Positions 1-8,915 of a stretch of 64,000 nucleotides of DNA are shown here, in pieces; position 1 is the stretch's first letter; every line of letters begins with the position of its first letter. Under the pieces are notes generated by a model, which was not told the origin of the DNA, searched no databases, and saw only the letters and a program-made list of their open reading frames with translations. Both the position numbers and the translations under genes were made by a program. Origin of the DNA: Methanococcoides orientis (GTDB lineage: Archaea; Halobacteriota; Methanosarcinia; Methanosarcinales; Methanosarcinaceae); assembly GCF_021184045.1 (NCBI RefSeq), contig NZ_CP073710.1:2056685-2120684 (forward strand), given 5' to 3'.

Positions 1-84
1 TTTCTTCTGGTCTGGTTGCCTGTCATCACATCCGCAATTCTGATCGCTACATGTAAGAAAAAGTTCACCAATCATGGCTCTTAA
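1..84 (+). CDS. C-terminal end of a possible membrane protein (partial)
   Basis: The window opens inside an open frame that runs 27 codons to a TAA at 82-84. The residues are a hydrophobic stretch (FLLVWLPVITSAILIAT) followed by a positively charged tail (CKKKF), as expected for a last membrane helix with a cytoplasmic end. Nothing identifies the family, and the fragment is short enough to be a chance frame. Confidence 0.35.
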   Translation, partial: FLLVWLPVITSAILIATCKKKFTNHGS

Positions 85-279
85 GAATTTGGATTGATGA
101 AGAAAAGATGGAATTTACGGATTCGGTCTGGGCGTATAAAATGAGACCATCAAATTAGAATGGAGGAAATTATGACCTGATCTGACGGGCTCATGTTGTC
201 TATCGCTATGGACATAACATATATGTATTGTAATAGTCTTCTAATCCATACTAAATAATCAATTATATAGGTGTTTTTA
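85..279 (+). promoter_or_regulatory. ftr leader with TATA box and a two-codon ORF
   Basis: Non-coding leader of ftr. A TATA-like TATAAAA lies at 135-141, which predicts a transcript start near 161-166. At 162-166 there is a strong Shine-Dalgarno GGAGG, followed 5 nt later by ATG-ACC-TGA (172-180), a start codon with one further codon and a stop. The real ftr ribosome site is AGGTG at 269-273. Whether the mini-ORF is regulatory or a gene remnant cannot be told from sequence. Confidence 0.4.
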
Positions 280-1173
280 ATGGAACTTAACGGAGTAGAG
301 ATCGAAGATACATTTGCAGAGGCCTTTCCAATCAAAATGGCCCGTGTACTGATCACAGCCGCAACAATGCGCTGGGCAACAGTTGCAGCTCAGGAAGCAA
401 CCGGGTTTGGAACATCCGTCATTGGATGCCCTGCTGAAGCCGGCATCGAGATGTTCGTAGACGGTAGTGAGACACCAGACGGCAGACCAGGTGTTTATAT
501 CCAGATCTACACCTTCGGATACAAGTCACTTGAAGGTCAGCTCCTTGAGCGCATTGGCCAGTGTGTCCTCACAGCACCAACAACCGCAGTGTTCAACGGT
601 TTCCCTGATGCAGAGAAACAGTTCGACACCGGAAACAAGCTCAGGTACTTCGCAGACGGAACAGAGTCCCAGACAGAGGTCGGCGACCGCAAGATGCACG
701 TAATCCCAATGATGGAGGGTGACTTCCTTGTAGAAGATTCCATTGGTGGAATAGAAGCTATTGCAGGTGGAAACTTCTTCATCTTCGCAGACTCACAGAT
801 GAACGCTCTTACCGCAGCAGAGAATGCAGTTGATTCTATCCAGGCTGTCGAGGGTGTAGTCACACCATTCCCAGGCGGAATAGTTGCAAGCGGTTCCAAG
901 GCAGGAGCAAACAAGTACAAGTTCCTCAAGGCAACAGCTAATGAGAAGTTCTGCCCAAGCATCAAGGACAAGGTAGAAGGTTCAGAGATCCCTGCAGATG
1001 TCAACTGTGTCTATGAGATCGTCATCAACGGTGTGGATGCAGACGCAATCAACGAGGCAATGGCAGCAGGTATCGAAGCAGCTGTAACAGTTCCAGGTGT
1101 CAAGAAGATCACCGCAGGTAACTACGGCGGAAACCTCGGACCACACAAGTTCAACCTCCACGACCTCTTATAA
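280..1173 (+). CDS. ftr: Formylmethanofuran--tetrahydromethanopterin N-formyltransferase
   Basis: Transfers the formyl group from formylmethanofuran to tetrahydromethanopterin (tetrahydrosarcinapterin in this group), the second step of CO2 reduction; it runs in reverse when methyl groups are oxidised. It is a soluble cytoplasmic enzyme. The 297-residue product has the usual family length and the typical N-terminus (MELNGVEIEDTFAEAFPIK) and C-terminus (GPHKFNLHDLL). I chose the ATG at 280 over the in-frame GTG at 271 because AGGTG at 269-273 then forms a Shine-Dalgarno site 6 nt upstream. It is a single gene followed by a T-rich stretch at 1174-1200 that probably ends transcription. Confidence 0.97.
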   Translation: MELNGVEIEDTFAEAFPIKMARVLITAATMRWATVAAQEATGFGTSVIGCPAEAGIEMFVDGSETPDGRPGVYIQIYTFGYKSLEGQLLERIGQCVLTAPTTAVFNGFPDAEKQFDTGNKLRYFADGTESQTEVGDRKMHVIPMMEGDFLVEDSIGGIEAIAGGNFFIFADSQMNALTAAENAVDSIQAVEGVVTPFPGGIVASGSKAGANKYKFLKATANEKFCPSIKDKVEGSEIPADVNCVYEIVINGVDADAINEAMAAGIEAAVTVPGVKKITAGNYGGNLGPHKFNLHDLL

Positions 1174-1202
1174 GGTCGTCCTTTTTTCTCTTTTCTTTTT
1201 TG
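1174..1202 (+). terminator. T-rich terminator after ftr
   Basis: Pyrimidine-rich run with several T tracts directly after the ftr stop codon, typical of archaeal intrinsic termination. No hairpin is needed or seen. Confidence 0.55.
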
Positions 1203-1276
1203 GTTTCTATTAAGTTTTTTAAGATTTTTTTTACTAAACCATTACATTTAAGTCTTAGAATTTCAGAGGTGAAACC

Positions 1277-1873
1277 ATGCAGGAATACCTACGTTCTACT
1301 GAAATAATCGACTGGGACCATCCGAAAGTCGAAAAGCTGGCAAAGGAACTTGCTTTCGGGCTGGATGATGTCGTCGAAATAACAAGGAACTGTTTTGAGT
1401 GGGTAAGGGATGAGATATATCACAGTCATGACCACTGCATGAACCCCATCACACTGAAAGCTTCGGAAGTGCTGGAAGCAGGTACTGGTTACTGTTATGC
1501 AAAAAGCCATCTTCTTGCAGCTTTACTAAGAGCAAGTTCCATTCCAACCGGGCTTTGCTACCAGCGTCTGAGCAGGGATGAAAATGGTGAACCTTTTTGT
1601 CTTCACGGATTAAATGCTGTCTACCTGCCTGAGACAGGCTGGTATCGCATCGATGCAAGAGGTAATAAGAAAAGTATTGATGCACAGTTCAACCCTCCGG
1701 AAGAGATTCTTGCATATGAAATAAAGGTTACAGGCGAAGCTGACCTCCCGGAGATATGGGCTGATCCGTTGCCTGTCATCGTTGATGTGCTGACAAAATA
1801 CGATAATTATGAAGATGTCTGGGAAAATCTTCCTGACATCCCATTGATACAAAAAACATCATTCAAAAAATAA
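1277..1873 (+). CDS. Transglutaminase-like cysteine peptidase family protein
   Basis: 198-residue protein of the transglutaminase-like superfamily. The putative catalytic triad is visible: Cys73 in GTGYCYAKS, His110 in FCLHGLNAVY and Asp126 in WYRIDARGN, in the usual order and spacing. No signal peptide or membrane segment is seen, so it is probably cytoplasmic. Family members are proteases, amidases or transglutaminases and the substrate cannot be deduced. The start ATG at 1277 follows AGAGGTGA at 1264-1271, a good ribosome site. It is convergent with the TraB gene, 16 nt away. Confidence 0.85.
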   Translation: MQEYLRSTEIIDWDHPKVEKLAKELAFGLDDVVEITRNCFEWVRDEIYHSHDHCMNPITLKASEVLEAGTGYCYAKSHLLAALLRASSIPTGLCYQRLSRDENGEPFCLHGLNAVYLPETGWYRIDARGNKKSIDAQFNPPEEILAYEIKVTGEADLPEIWADPLPVIVDVLTKYDNYEDVWENLPDIPLIQKTSFKK

Positions 1874-1889
1874 TGAGCAATAGGTCACT

Positions 1890-3284
1890 TCAAAGACCTA
1901 TCGCCGTAAGACCTGCACTGATCAAGTCTATTGGATTATGTCCTGTTACCTGGACCATAACATAAACACCAAGGAACGTACCTATGGTACTTCCAATATT
2001 GGCAAATGCAGCTACCATGATCACACGGAAGAAATTGTTTTGCTGAAGCTCTTTGAAACTTTCAAGCTTGACAACTTCCTTAAGGTCTTCAGTAGTAGGT
2101 TTCCTCTGTTTAGCTTCCATAAGTCCTGCGAACCATCCTGCAGCCATCATCGGGTTCAGGGATGTGAGCCATGCCACAAGAAAAGCAGTGATGATCGAAT
2201 ACGGATGTCCTTTTGCAAGGGCAGCTCCGATGGAACTTAAGATACCGTTTATGATGAACCACCAGCCAAAGGCCAGAAGCAAGAGCTCAATTGGTGTACC
2301 TGACATGATCAGCAACGCAAAGGTTGCAATTGCCAAAGCTACGATTCCAATTCCGAGAACCTTCATGAAACTGAAGCGCTTCTGGGGAAGCTCGGTAAGT
2401 GATGACATTGGAGGTATGGATTTTGGGTCCTTGAGATATTTCTCGACCCCTGTCTTATGTCCGGCACCAAGAACTGTAACTATCTTCTTGTTGCCGCCTT
2501 TGGCGATCTTGACGAGATTGCCTGCAATGTAAGCATCTCTCTCATCTATCAGAACAGCAGCAGCATTCGGAGATGCAGAACGCAGCTCATCTGTGAGCAT
2601 GGTAACCATGTCCTGATTGGTGATGTTATCAATATCAATGTTTTTTGATGAACCGATCCCTAAAGCAGAAGCAACAAGGGTCACAACAATATTCAGTTTT
2701 TCAAAGAAACCCATCTTGCTCCAGAAACGCTGGAGGGTCAGCTGGATATCACGATCAACAAGCGCTATTTTTGCTCCGCTGGCTTCTGCGGCATCGATAG
2801 CAGTGATCATCTCAGCACCCGGCTGGACACCCATTTCATCTCCGATCTTTTTCTGCACATAGGCAAGCAACAGATGTACAAGGAAATAGTAGATCTTCCC
2901 ACCGCTTAGAATATCCTTGATGGGTATCTCTGAGTCCTTGACTTCACCTTTCAGTGAATCATATCTGCTTTTACAAAGCTCTACAGCCACTATATCAGGT
3001 TTCTCGCGTTCAATAGTGTCTTTTACCTCATTGACACTCTTCTCCGAAACATGTGCGGTTCCCACGATGATGATCTGGGAAGGCTGGGGAGCAGCCTGAA
3101 GACCATCCGGTTGCTTTACCATGGGAGCAAGAGAAGGCGTCTGTGAAAAAGTTGCATCGCCATGGCCTGAATAGGTCGAACCCGATACCGTATCGTAATT
3201 ATAATTAGAAGCAGCTTTCTGAGAATCCGTGATGATCTGATCATCTGATTTCTCTTCTGCTGTTTTGTAGGTCATACTGTCCAT
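1890..3284 (-). CDS. TraB/PrgY family membrane protein
   Basis: 464 residues. A poorly conserved N-terminal 70 residues is followed by the TraB domain, with the GTAHVS motif at 75-80 and VELC at 101-104, and then by several hydrophobic helices from about residue 310 to the end. TraB/PrgY proteins are membrane-anchored members of the EreA/ChaN-like fold, proposed from Enterococcus PrgY to be metalloproteases or inhibitors that act on peptides; the archaeal role is unknown. The gene follows the site-2 protease gene by 8 nt on the same strand, so the two are probably co-transcribed, which fits a joint role in membrane proteolysis. An in-frame ATG three codons downstream is an alternative start. 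Confidence 0.85.
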   Translation of the reverse strand: MDSMTYKTAEEKSDDQIITDSQKAASNYNYDTVSGSTYSGHGDATFSQTPSLAPMVKQPDGLQAAPQPSQIIIVGTAHVSEKSVNEVKDTIEREKPDIVAVELCKSRYDSLKGEVKDSEIPIKDILSGGKIYYFLVHLLLAYVQKKIGDEMGVQPGAEMITAIDAAEASGAKIALVDRDIQLTLQRFWSKMGFFEKLNIVVTLVASALGIGSSKNIDIDNITNQDMVTMLTDELRSASPNAAAVLIDERDAYIAGNLVKIAKGGNKKIVTVLGAGHKTGVEKYLKDPKSIPPMSSLTELPQKRFSFMKVLGIGIVALAIATFALLIMSGTPIELLLLAFGWWFIINGILSSIGAALAKGHPYSIITAFLVAWLTSLNPMMAAGWFAGLMEAKQRKPTTEDLKEVVKLESFKELQQNNFFRVIMVAAFANIGSTIGTFLGVYVMVQVTGHNPIDLISAGLTAIGL

Positions 3285-3292
3285 TTTCTACA

Positions 3293-4396
3293 TCACTCGT
3301 TCAATAACATCATTGTATGCATCAGGTCGGTCCTGGAAAGAATACCAGACACAGAACCATTTTCATCGACCACCAATACCCTGCCGATGTTGTTAGAGAC
3401 CATCAGCTTAAAAGCATCTGCGGCAGTCGCCTCTTTTGGTATCGTTACAATATCTTTTGTCATAACATCGGACACCAATACACTGTAACGGTCCAGAGGC
3501 ATTACCTTGCGTACATCTGTAAATGTAATGATACCTTTTAAAGTGTTGTGTTCTATCACAGGATATCCCATGTGCTTTTTTTCGAACATGAACTGGGTCA
3601 GCTCATCGATCGTCAATGACGGCTCTACCGAAACAATGTCCTTTGTCATAACTTCACTGACAGGTACTTTCTCAAGGGTCACTGTAACAGCTGTGGAACG
3701 GTCCTCACCTGATGCTCCCATGTAAACAAAGACAGCAATGAGAATAAGCCAGGGATTCCAGGGATTTGATAAAAGACCCAGCATTCCCAGCAGGAATGCA
3801 AACATCTTACCGACACCTGCTGCTGCATGAGTTGCCTGTATGTAGGGCATCTTCCTTGCAAACCATGCACGAAGTATGCGTCCACCGTCCATAGGAAAAG
3901 CAGGGAGCAGGTTGAACATACCAAGGACAATGTTGATGGAACCTAACATCTGTACCAGCCTGAATATGACCGAATCCGCAAACGAAGCAACAGCACCGGC
4001 TGCCGCAAAATTGAGCAGTAGCAACGAACCTCCGATAATAAAACTGACCAAAGGTCCTGCAAAAGCCATCTTTGCCTCCTGGCCCGGGTCCCTCGGAATC
4101 TCTTCCATGGAAGAAACACCACCTATCAGGAACAAAGTTATATCTGTGATCTTAACACCGTACTTCTTCGCAAGGTAAGAATGTCCCAGTTCATGAAGCA
4201 GAACACAACCAAAGAGAAGTATAGTTGTCAAAAAAGATAAAGCGTATCCCAATGCTGCCGGCACTACATCATTGAAGCCATAGGGTGCCGGATTCATGGC
4301 AAAAATAATTGCAAAGAATGGAAGAACTAAAAGAAATGTTATGTGTATCTTAATAGGGATACCGATAATTGTTCCAATTTTGAAAGAATTTGCCAT
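3293..4396 (-). CDS. Site-2 protease (M50) with C-terminal CBS pair
   Basis: Intramembrane zinc metalloprotease of family M50. From the ATG at 4396 the product is 367 residues, with HELGH at 68-72 inside a membrane helix and the third metal ligand Asp170 in FPMDGGR. Two CBS domains follow from about residue 243 (VPVSEVMTKDIVSV and VSDVMTKDIVTIP), probably an adenylate-sensing regulatory module. This is the usual S2P-CBS layout of archaea and some bacteria. A longer start at 4429 is in frame, but MANSFKIG fits the family better. It is the first gene of a likely operon with the TraB gene. Confidence 0.92.
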   Translation of the reverse strand: MANSFKIGTIIGIPIKIHITFLLVLPFFAIIFAMNPAPYGFNDVVPAALGYALSFLTTILLFGCVLLHELGHSYLAKKYGVKITDITLFLIGGVSSMEEIPRDPGQEAKMAFAGPLVSFIIGGSLLLLNFAAAGAVASFADSVIFRLVQMLGSINIVLGMFNLLPAFPMDGGRILRAWFARKMPYIQATHAAAGVGKMFAFLLGMLGLLSNPWNPWLILIAVFVYMGASGEDRSTAVTVTLEKVPVSEVMTKDIVSVEPSLTIDELTQFMFEKKHMGYPVIEHNTLKGIITFTDVRKVMPLDRYSVLVSDVMTKDIVTIPKEATAADAFKLMVSNNIGRVLVVDENGSVSGILSRTDLMHTMMLLNE

Positions 4397-4524
4397 AGAT
4401 ATAAATTTTAGCTTTATTGTATTTAGCATTATCTGGTAAACACTTTTAGTGGTTTCATTTAAGCTAATCTAGTCACAATTTAGCATGATTTTAAAAAATA
4501 ATACTTTCACCCCGCTTGGCTTAA

Positions 4525-4540
4525 GAGTATATATACTCAC
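4525..4540 (+). promoter_or_regulatory. TATA box of the candidate small RNA
   Basis: TATATATA at 4528-4535 inside the palindrome GAGTATATATACTC. Its centre lies about 26-27 nt before 4558, where the base-paired small RNA begins, the standard archaeal TATA-to-start distance. The palindrome means it could also fire leftward, but the S2P start is more than 100 nt away. Confidence 0.6.
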
Positions 4541-4556
4541 GTCATAGGTAGTATTA

Positions 4557-4637
4557 GTCACGGATTCGATGGACACACGCCTTTACAAGTTTCAAGGCTA
4601 GGTGCCATCGAACCATCCCCTCAATCCGTGCATTTTT
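4557..4637 (+). ncRNA. Candidate structured small RNA, unknown family
   Basis: About 75-80 nt with nested pairing. Outer stem: CACGGATT (4559-4566) with AATCCGTG (4623-4630), 8 bp. Second stem: CGATGG (4567-4572) with CCATCG (4605-4610), 6 bp, stacked directly on the outer stem on the 5' side. Apical hairpin: GCCTT (4579-4583) with AAGGC (4594-4598). A 12-nt single-stranded segment (4611-4622) lies on the 3' side only. A strong TATA box sits at the right distance upstream and a short T run (4633-4637) follows. It lies between the S2P and mfnA genes and codes for no protein. It is not a tRNA (no D or T arm), and I do not recognise an SRP or RNase P RNA. Confidence 0.6.
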
Positions 4638-4713
4638 AAAACTTAGATCGAAGTTAGAACAAAAATCAATAGAATGAACTGAAAAACTGATCAAAAATAA
4701 AAAGATCTGTTCA

Positions 4714-5850
4714 TCAGATCAGTTTTTCAAGATCATTCAGGAAAAGTTCGATCGCACTATTATTAATATGAGGCATGATCACCAGACGCAGAGCTCGGGG
4801 GTTTCGTGTTATTGAAACATGCCAGCCGAATTCATCAAGTAATCTCTTTCTTATATTATCAGCATCTGGAACCTGTAGAGCTACAACATTCATGACAGGA
4901 TCAATGACAGGTTCGATTCCAAGTGCTTTACCACCTTCAACAATTTTCTCTGTTTGTTCCATGCATTGATCTATCACCTTCCTGTAACCTTCTCTTCCAA
5001 GATGCTTCATAACAGCATATGTTGAAGCTACTGCTGCACCACTTCTGGTACCTGTGAGAGAATATTGTTTATTGATGCTCAAATAAGGAGTGTGTATCTC
5101 AAGATCATTCAAATATTCAGTTTCACGGAACAGCAATCCGCCTGAAGGAATGGTGCTCAATCCCATCTTATGAGGATCAATTGTCATTGAAGTTACACCT
5201 TCAACTTCAAAATCATAATGATAATCCAGATCCATAAATGGAAGCACAAAACCACCAAATGCAGCATCAACATGCAAAAAAAGACTTTTCTCAAGAGCGA
5301 TCTCTGAGAGATGTTCAATAGGATCTATCTGACCAAATTCTGTTGTTCCGGCTATACCAACAAGACCTATTGTATTCTCATCGACAAGTGACTTCACTGA
5401 TCCGAGATCAACTTTCAGAAAATGATCAAGTGAAGCTTTCCTTATTTCTATTCCTGAAAGGTCTGCAACCTTGTCAAAAGAAAAATGTGCAGATTCCGGC
5501 ATTACAACATTTGGTTTTTTAATATCACGACGGGAATTAACCATGGATCTTATTGCCTGTATATTAGATTCGGTTCCACCAGTTGTCAAATAACCACATT
5601 CTTCAGGATTATTGTTATGGTGTAAAAGAGAACCGAACATTTTGAGCACTTCTTTTTCCAGATTATAAGTTCCAGGGAAAAGACCAGGATCTCCCATATT
5701 AGCTTCAATGAATTGTGTATGTGCTAAAACTGCAATTTCATGTGGATAAGTACACATAGAACTTAGAACACGATCATAACTAGTATCTGCTGATTTCGCG
5801 TTTTTTAAAATCGAGAGTATCTCATCTCTGCCTATTCCGGTTTCTTCCAT
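4714..5850 (-). CDS. mfnA: L-tyrosine decarboxylase (methanofuran biosynthesis)
   Basis: PLP-dependent decarboxylase that makes tyramine for methanofuran; homologues also decarboxylate aspartate to beta-alanine for coenzyme A. The 378-residue product carries the group II decarboxylase signatures: [11 protein letters not shown] at the N-terminus, HVDAAFGG with Asp195 that binds the pyridine nitrogen, and the PLP lysine Lys228 in TIDPHKMG. The ATG at 5850 ([12 protein letters not shown]) matches the start I remember for the M. jannaschii enzyme; an in-frame ATG 20 codons upstream (5910) is less likely. It is transcribed alone, away from the origin region. Confidence 0.93.
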   Translation of the reverse strand: MEETGIGRDEILSILKNAKSADTSYDRVLSSMCTYPHEIAVLAHTQFIEANMGDPGLFPGTYNLEKEVLKMFGSLLHHNNNPEECGYLTTGGTESNIQAIRSMVNSRRDIKKPNVVMPESAHFSFDKVADLSGIEIRKASLDHFLKVDLGSVKSLVDENTIGLVGIAGTTEFGQIDPIEHLSEIALEKSLFLHVDAAFGGFVLPFMDLDYHYDFEVEGVTSMTIDPHKMGLSTIPSGGLLFRETEYLNDLEIHTPYLSINKQYSLTGTRSGAAVASTYAVMKHLGREGYRKVIDQCMEQTEKIVEGGKALGIEPVIDPVMNVVALQVPDADNIRKRLLDEFGWHVSITRNPRALRLVIMPHINNSAIELFLNDLEKLI

Positions 5851-6768
5851 GAATTCTCGTCTAATACAACATGTAACCTGCTTAAAACTATTTTGTTCAA
5901 AATGAGACATTATTGATGATGCATTCTTTTACACTTCTTTGGTAAGATGTAAAAATTAAAAATATTATTTCAAAAAAGGAAGTTTCAAATTTGAAATGAA
6001 TTCCATTTTGAGAAAACTCAACATTTTTAAAGGTTTTAATTTTTGAATATTTGTAATTCTAAATTTGTTTAAATGCAAACTTCATTTTACTTGCCTTTTT
6101 ACTATATTATATCTCTATACTTTTTTATTTTTAACTTTTTTTGTTTTTTTTTGTAGCAAGGGGGTCACCCCATCATTTCGACTGGAATATTTTAGTTAAT
6201 TTTCGTAATTTTATCTTTTTCTTGAGAAACCTTTATTACCTATTACTCTTATATTTGGAGCACCCTGTTTTTTTAACATAATAAAAAATATGTTCTCTTA
6301 TTTTTTTTCTGCACTCCAGTCGAAATCATAGGGTCACCCCTCTTTATATAATTTCCAAACGAAATAGAGGGGTCTATTTCCAAATGAAAGCTTCTAAAAT
6401 AGAATCTATATAAACTGAAATTTAATTTTAAATATAAGTTTAGTCATTAGAACCTGTTTCTTTTATTATTAACCTTAATTTATTTAAAGCTGGAATGGAA
6501 ATAGAGGGGTTATAACCATAAGGGTTAATAAGGTACACTTCCATTGGATCGTGTGGAAAATTGAAGGTTTCATATGTTGAATATTCATGTAGCATTCTCT
6601 TTGCTTATGAATCATTCAAATGTGAATTTGTAGCATTTCATAAATTATCATAATTAATCAGTAAAGGTTTTAGATCAATTAGCATGACGTTTCTCATTCC
6701 AGAGCAGCATTTTGTATTTGATCTATTTCCTATCCAATCTTATCACACTAATATATGGAAGGTTAAAA
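5851..6768. other. oriC: Replication origin region (oriC) with origin recognition boxes
   Basis: A very AT-rich gene-free stretch of about 0.9 kb beside cdc6/orc1. It holds ORB-like elements with the archaeal pattern of a CCAGT/GAAA core followed by a G string. ORB-A (6160-6191) is inverted and faces ORB-B (6313-6341); both share TCCAGTCGAAAT followed by GGGT. ORB-C (6351-6373) and ORB-D (6491-6510) share GAAATAGAGGGGT. A partial copy without the G string (TTTCCAAATGAAAG) lies at 6377-6390. Between A and B lies an AT-rich segment (6192-6312) suited to unwinding. An array of this type next to an initiator gene is how archaeal origins are recognised. Confidence 0.85.
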
Positions 6769-8004
6769 ATGGAGAACAAATCATTAGATGGATTATTTGA
6801 GGACTTATTACAAAATGAATCTCTTTTTAAGAACAAAGAAGTTTTAAGACCTTCATATACACCAGCATCCCTTCCTCACAGAACTGAACAGGTCAACACT
6901 CTTGCTACCATTCTTGTTTCAGCGCTTAGGGGAGATACACCATCAAATATTCTTATCTATGGAAAAACCGGTACTGGTAAAACAGCTGTTGCTCGTTATG
7001 TTGGTATTGAGCTTGAAAGAAAAAGTGACGATATCAGTATTGATTGTTCAGTCCTGTATCTAAACTGTGAGGTCATTGATACCCAGTACAGGCTCCTTGC
7101 AAATCTTGCCAAGCATTTTGGTGAAGACATCCCTATGACCGGCTGGCCTACTGATCAGGTGTTCACAAAGTTCAAAGAAGCTATTGATTCAAAAAAGCAG
7201 GTTATCATAATTATTCTTGATGAGATCGATAAACTTGTCAAGAAAGGTGATGATGTTTTGTACAATCTTTCTCGTATCAATACTGACCTTAAAAATGCAA
7301 AGGTCAGTATGATCGGTATTTCAAATGACCTGAAATTTACGGAATTCCTTGATCCAAGGGTAAAAAGTTCCCTTGGAGAAGAAGAGATCATCTTCCCTCC
7401 TTATGATGCTGAACAGATCAGTGATATCCTGAGGCAAAGAGCATCCATTGCATACAAAGAAGAGGTGCTTGATGAAATGGTAATTCCTCTGTGTTCTGCC
7501 TTTGCAGCCCAGGAACATGGTGATGCAAGGCGTGCACTTGACCTTCTGAGAGTTGCCGGCGAACTTGCTGAGCGTGAGAACGAAACAAATGTTGGTGAAG
7601 TTCACGTTAGAATGGCTCAGGAAAAGATCGAGATCGATCGTATCGTTGAAGTTGTCAGGACTTTACCCACACAGTCAAAGTTAGCTCTCTATAGTGTCAT
7701 GCTTTTGAGGAATAACGGACACAGGAACGTCACTACAGGTGAAGTGTACAACGTTTATCGTCAGTTATGCGTGAGTGTTGATATGGATATCCTGACACAG
7801 CGAAGGGTCACTGACCTTATCTCAGAATTAGATATGCTGGGTATTCTTAATGCAGTGGTTGTAAGCAAGGGACGCTATGGAAGAACAAAAGAGATCGTTC
7901 TGAGCGTACCTATCGAAAGCACACGCCGTGTCCTGCTTGAGGATTACAGACTGGGAATGCTTGCAGGTTTCAAACCGGTGATAACAGCACAGATGCATCT
8001 TTGA
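6769..8004 (+). CDS. cdc6: Orc1/Cdc6 replication initiator
   Basis: AAA+ ATPase that binds origin recognition boxes and loads the MCM helicase. The 411-residue product has Walker A GKTGTGKT at 65-72, Walker B IILDEIDKL with DEID at 151-154, sensor 1 in SMIGISNDLKF, the sensor 2 arginine region GDARRALDLLR, and a C-terminal winged helix (TTGEVYNVYRQL onward). I chose the ATG at 6769 because GGAAGGT at 6757-6763 is a ribosome site; the ORF also opens upstream at 6712. Its ORB array lies immediately upstream, so it is probably autoregulated as well as origin-proximal. Confidence 0.96.
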   Translation: MENKSLDGLFEDLLQNESLFKNKEVLRPSYTPASLPHRTEQVNTLATILVSALRGDTPSNILIYGKTGTGKTAVARYVGIELERKSDDISIDCSVLYLNCEVIDTQYRLLANLAKHFGEDIPMTGWPTDQVFTKFKEAIDSKKQVIIIILDEIDKLVKKGDDVLYNLSRINTDLKNAKVSMIGISNDLKFTEFLDPRVKSSLGEEEIIFPPYDAEQISDILRQRASIAYKEEVLDEMVIPLCSAFAAQEHGDARRALDLLRVAGELAERENETNVGEVHVRMAQEKIEIDRIVEVVRTLPTQSKLALYSVMLLRNNGHRNVTTGEVYNVYRQLCVSVDMDILTQRRVTDLISELDMLGILNAVVVSKGRYGRTKEIVLSVPIESTRRVLLEDYRLGMLAGFKPVITAQMHL

Positions 8005-8095
8005 TGCATCAAACAGTTTTTGTTAAAAAGAGAAAAAAAAGGAAAATGAGATCACATTTGTCAAAGGTATTAACAATATATCAACAACAGGAAGA

Positions 8096-8650
8096 TCATG
8101 AAAGCAAAAGCCTGAGATGGCCTGCATATGGTATCCTGTATCTCGCAATTCCAATGACCCATTCTTCCTTTACAGGTTGAAGATAACTTATCTGACCTTG
8201 CTGGTCATAGTACATGTTTGTCCTTTCGTTATCACCTTTAGTGATGTAACCACTATGTGGTGCAATTGGACCGCCTTCCCACATACTGTCCCCGGCTTCA
8301 ACAAAGTACATGGCCCTGTGTATGATCGGGGTGACACCTTCCTGTCCGTAAGGGCGGTAAAGTATAACGTCACCTTCTTTTTCGAAGGATATGTAATTTG
8401 GAGCAGCATCCTGATTGGTTATTATCTGTGTCCTCTCTATGTTTTCAATGAAAATTATATCCCCGATCTTCATATGAGGTTCCATACTTCCGGATTCAAC
8501 AGCAACCATAGGTGTCCACATCCCAAATAACGCCTGGGAAATGACTGCAAATGCCAGAACGGCCAAAATAACAGAAACAATGTCCCTTGAGAGGGATATC
8601 CAGAATTTATCACTCGTTCTGAATGTATGGAATGAGGCTTTTATGTCCAT
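8096..8650 (-). CDS. Signal peptidase I (archaeal, S26B type)
   Basis: Membrane-bound peptidase that removes signal peptides from secreted proteins. The 184-residue product has one N-terminal membrane helix (about 25-45), the nucleophile Ser55 in SGSMEP, His111 in PIIHRAMYF replacing the bacterial lysine (hallmark of the archaeal/ER type), and Asp140 in TKGDNERTN. It is convergent with cdc6 and transcribed alone. Confidence 0.93.
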   Translation of the reverse strand: MDIKASFHTFRTSDKFWISLSRDIVSVILAVLAFAVISQALFGMWTPMVAVESGSMEPHMKIGDIIFIENIERTQIITNQDAAPNYISFEKEGDVILYRPYGQEGVTPIIHRAMYFVEAGDSMWEGGPIAPHSGYITKGDNERTNMYYDQQGQISYLQPVKEEWVIGIARYRIPYAGHLRLLLS

Positions 8651-8915
8651 ATTATCTTTGAAACAATAGAAGCTGATTAGTTAAAAAATTTGGTATTGAA
8701 GCATCCAGTACGTAGCTTATTTATTTTATAGGAATGCTTTTGTTTGATACAAGAGTTTGACACATTAATTAGCAACTTAGTTCCTAAAGATTAAATTGTC
8801 AAAGACTAAGATCTATTCAAAAACAAATCAGAAGTCAAATTGTTTGTCATTATAAGAATTGAATGTAATTTTTGCAGTAAACTGCTAAATTCCACTGGTA
8901 ATTTCAGGTCCAACA

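Noticed and set aside
4559-4637. tRNA or tRNA-Pyl at this place
   Set aside because: No D arm, anticodon arm or TTCGA-type T loop in either strand; the outer stem is 8 bp and the pairing is simply nested.
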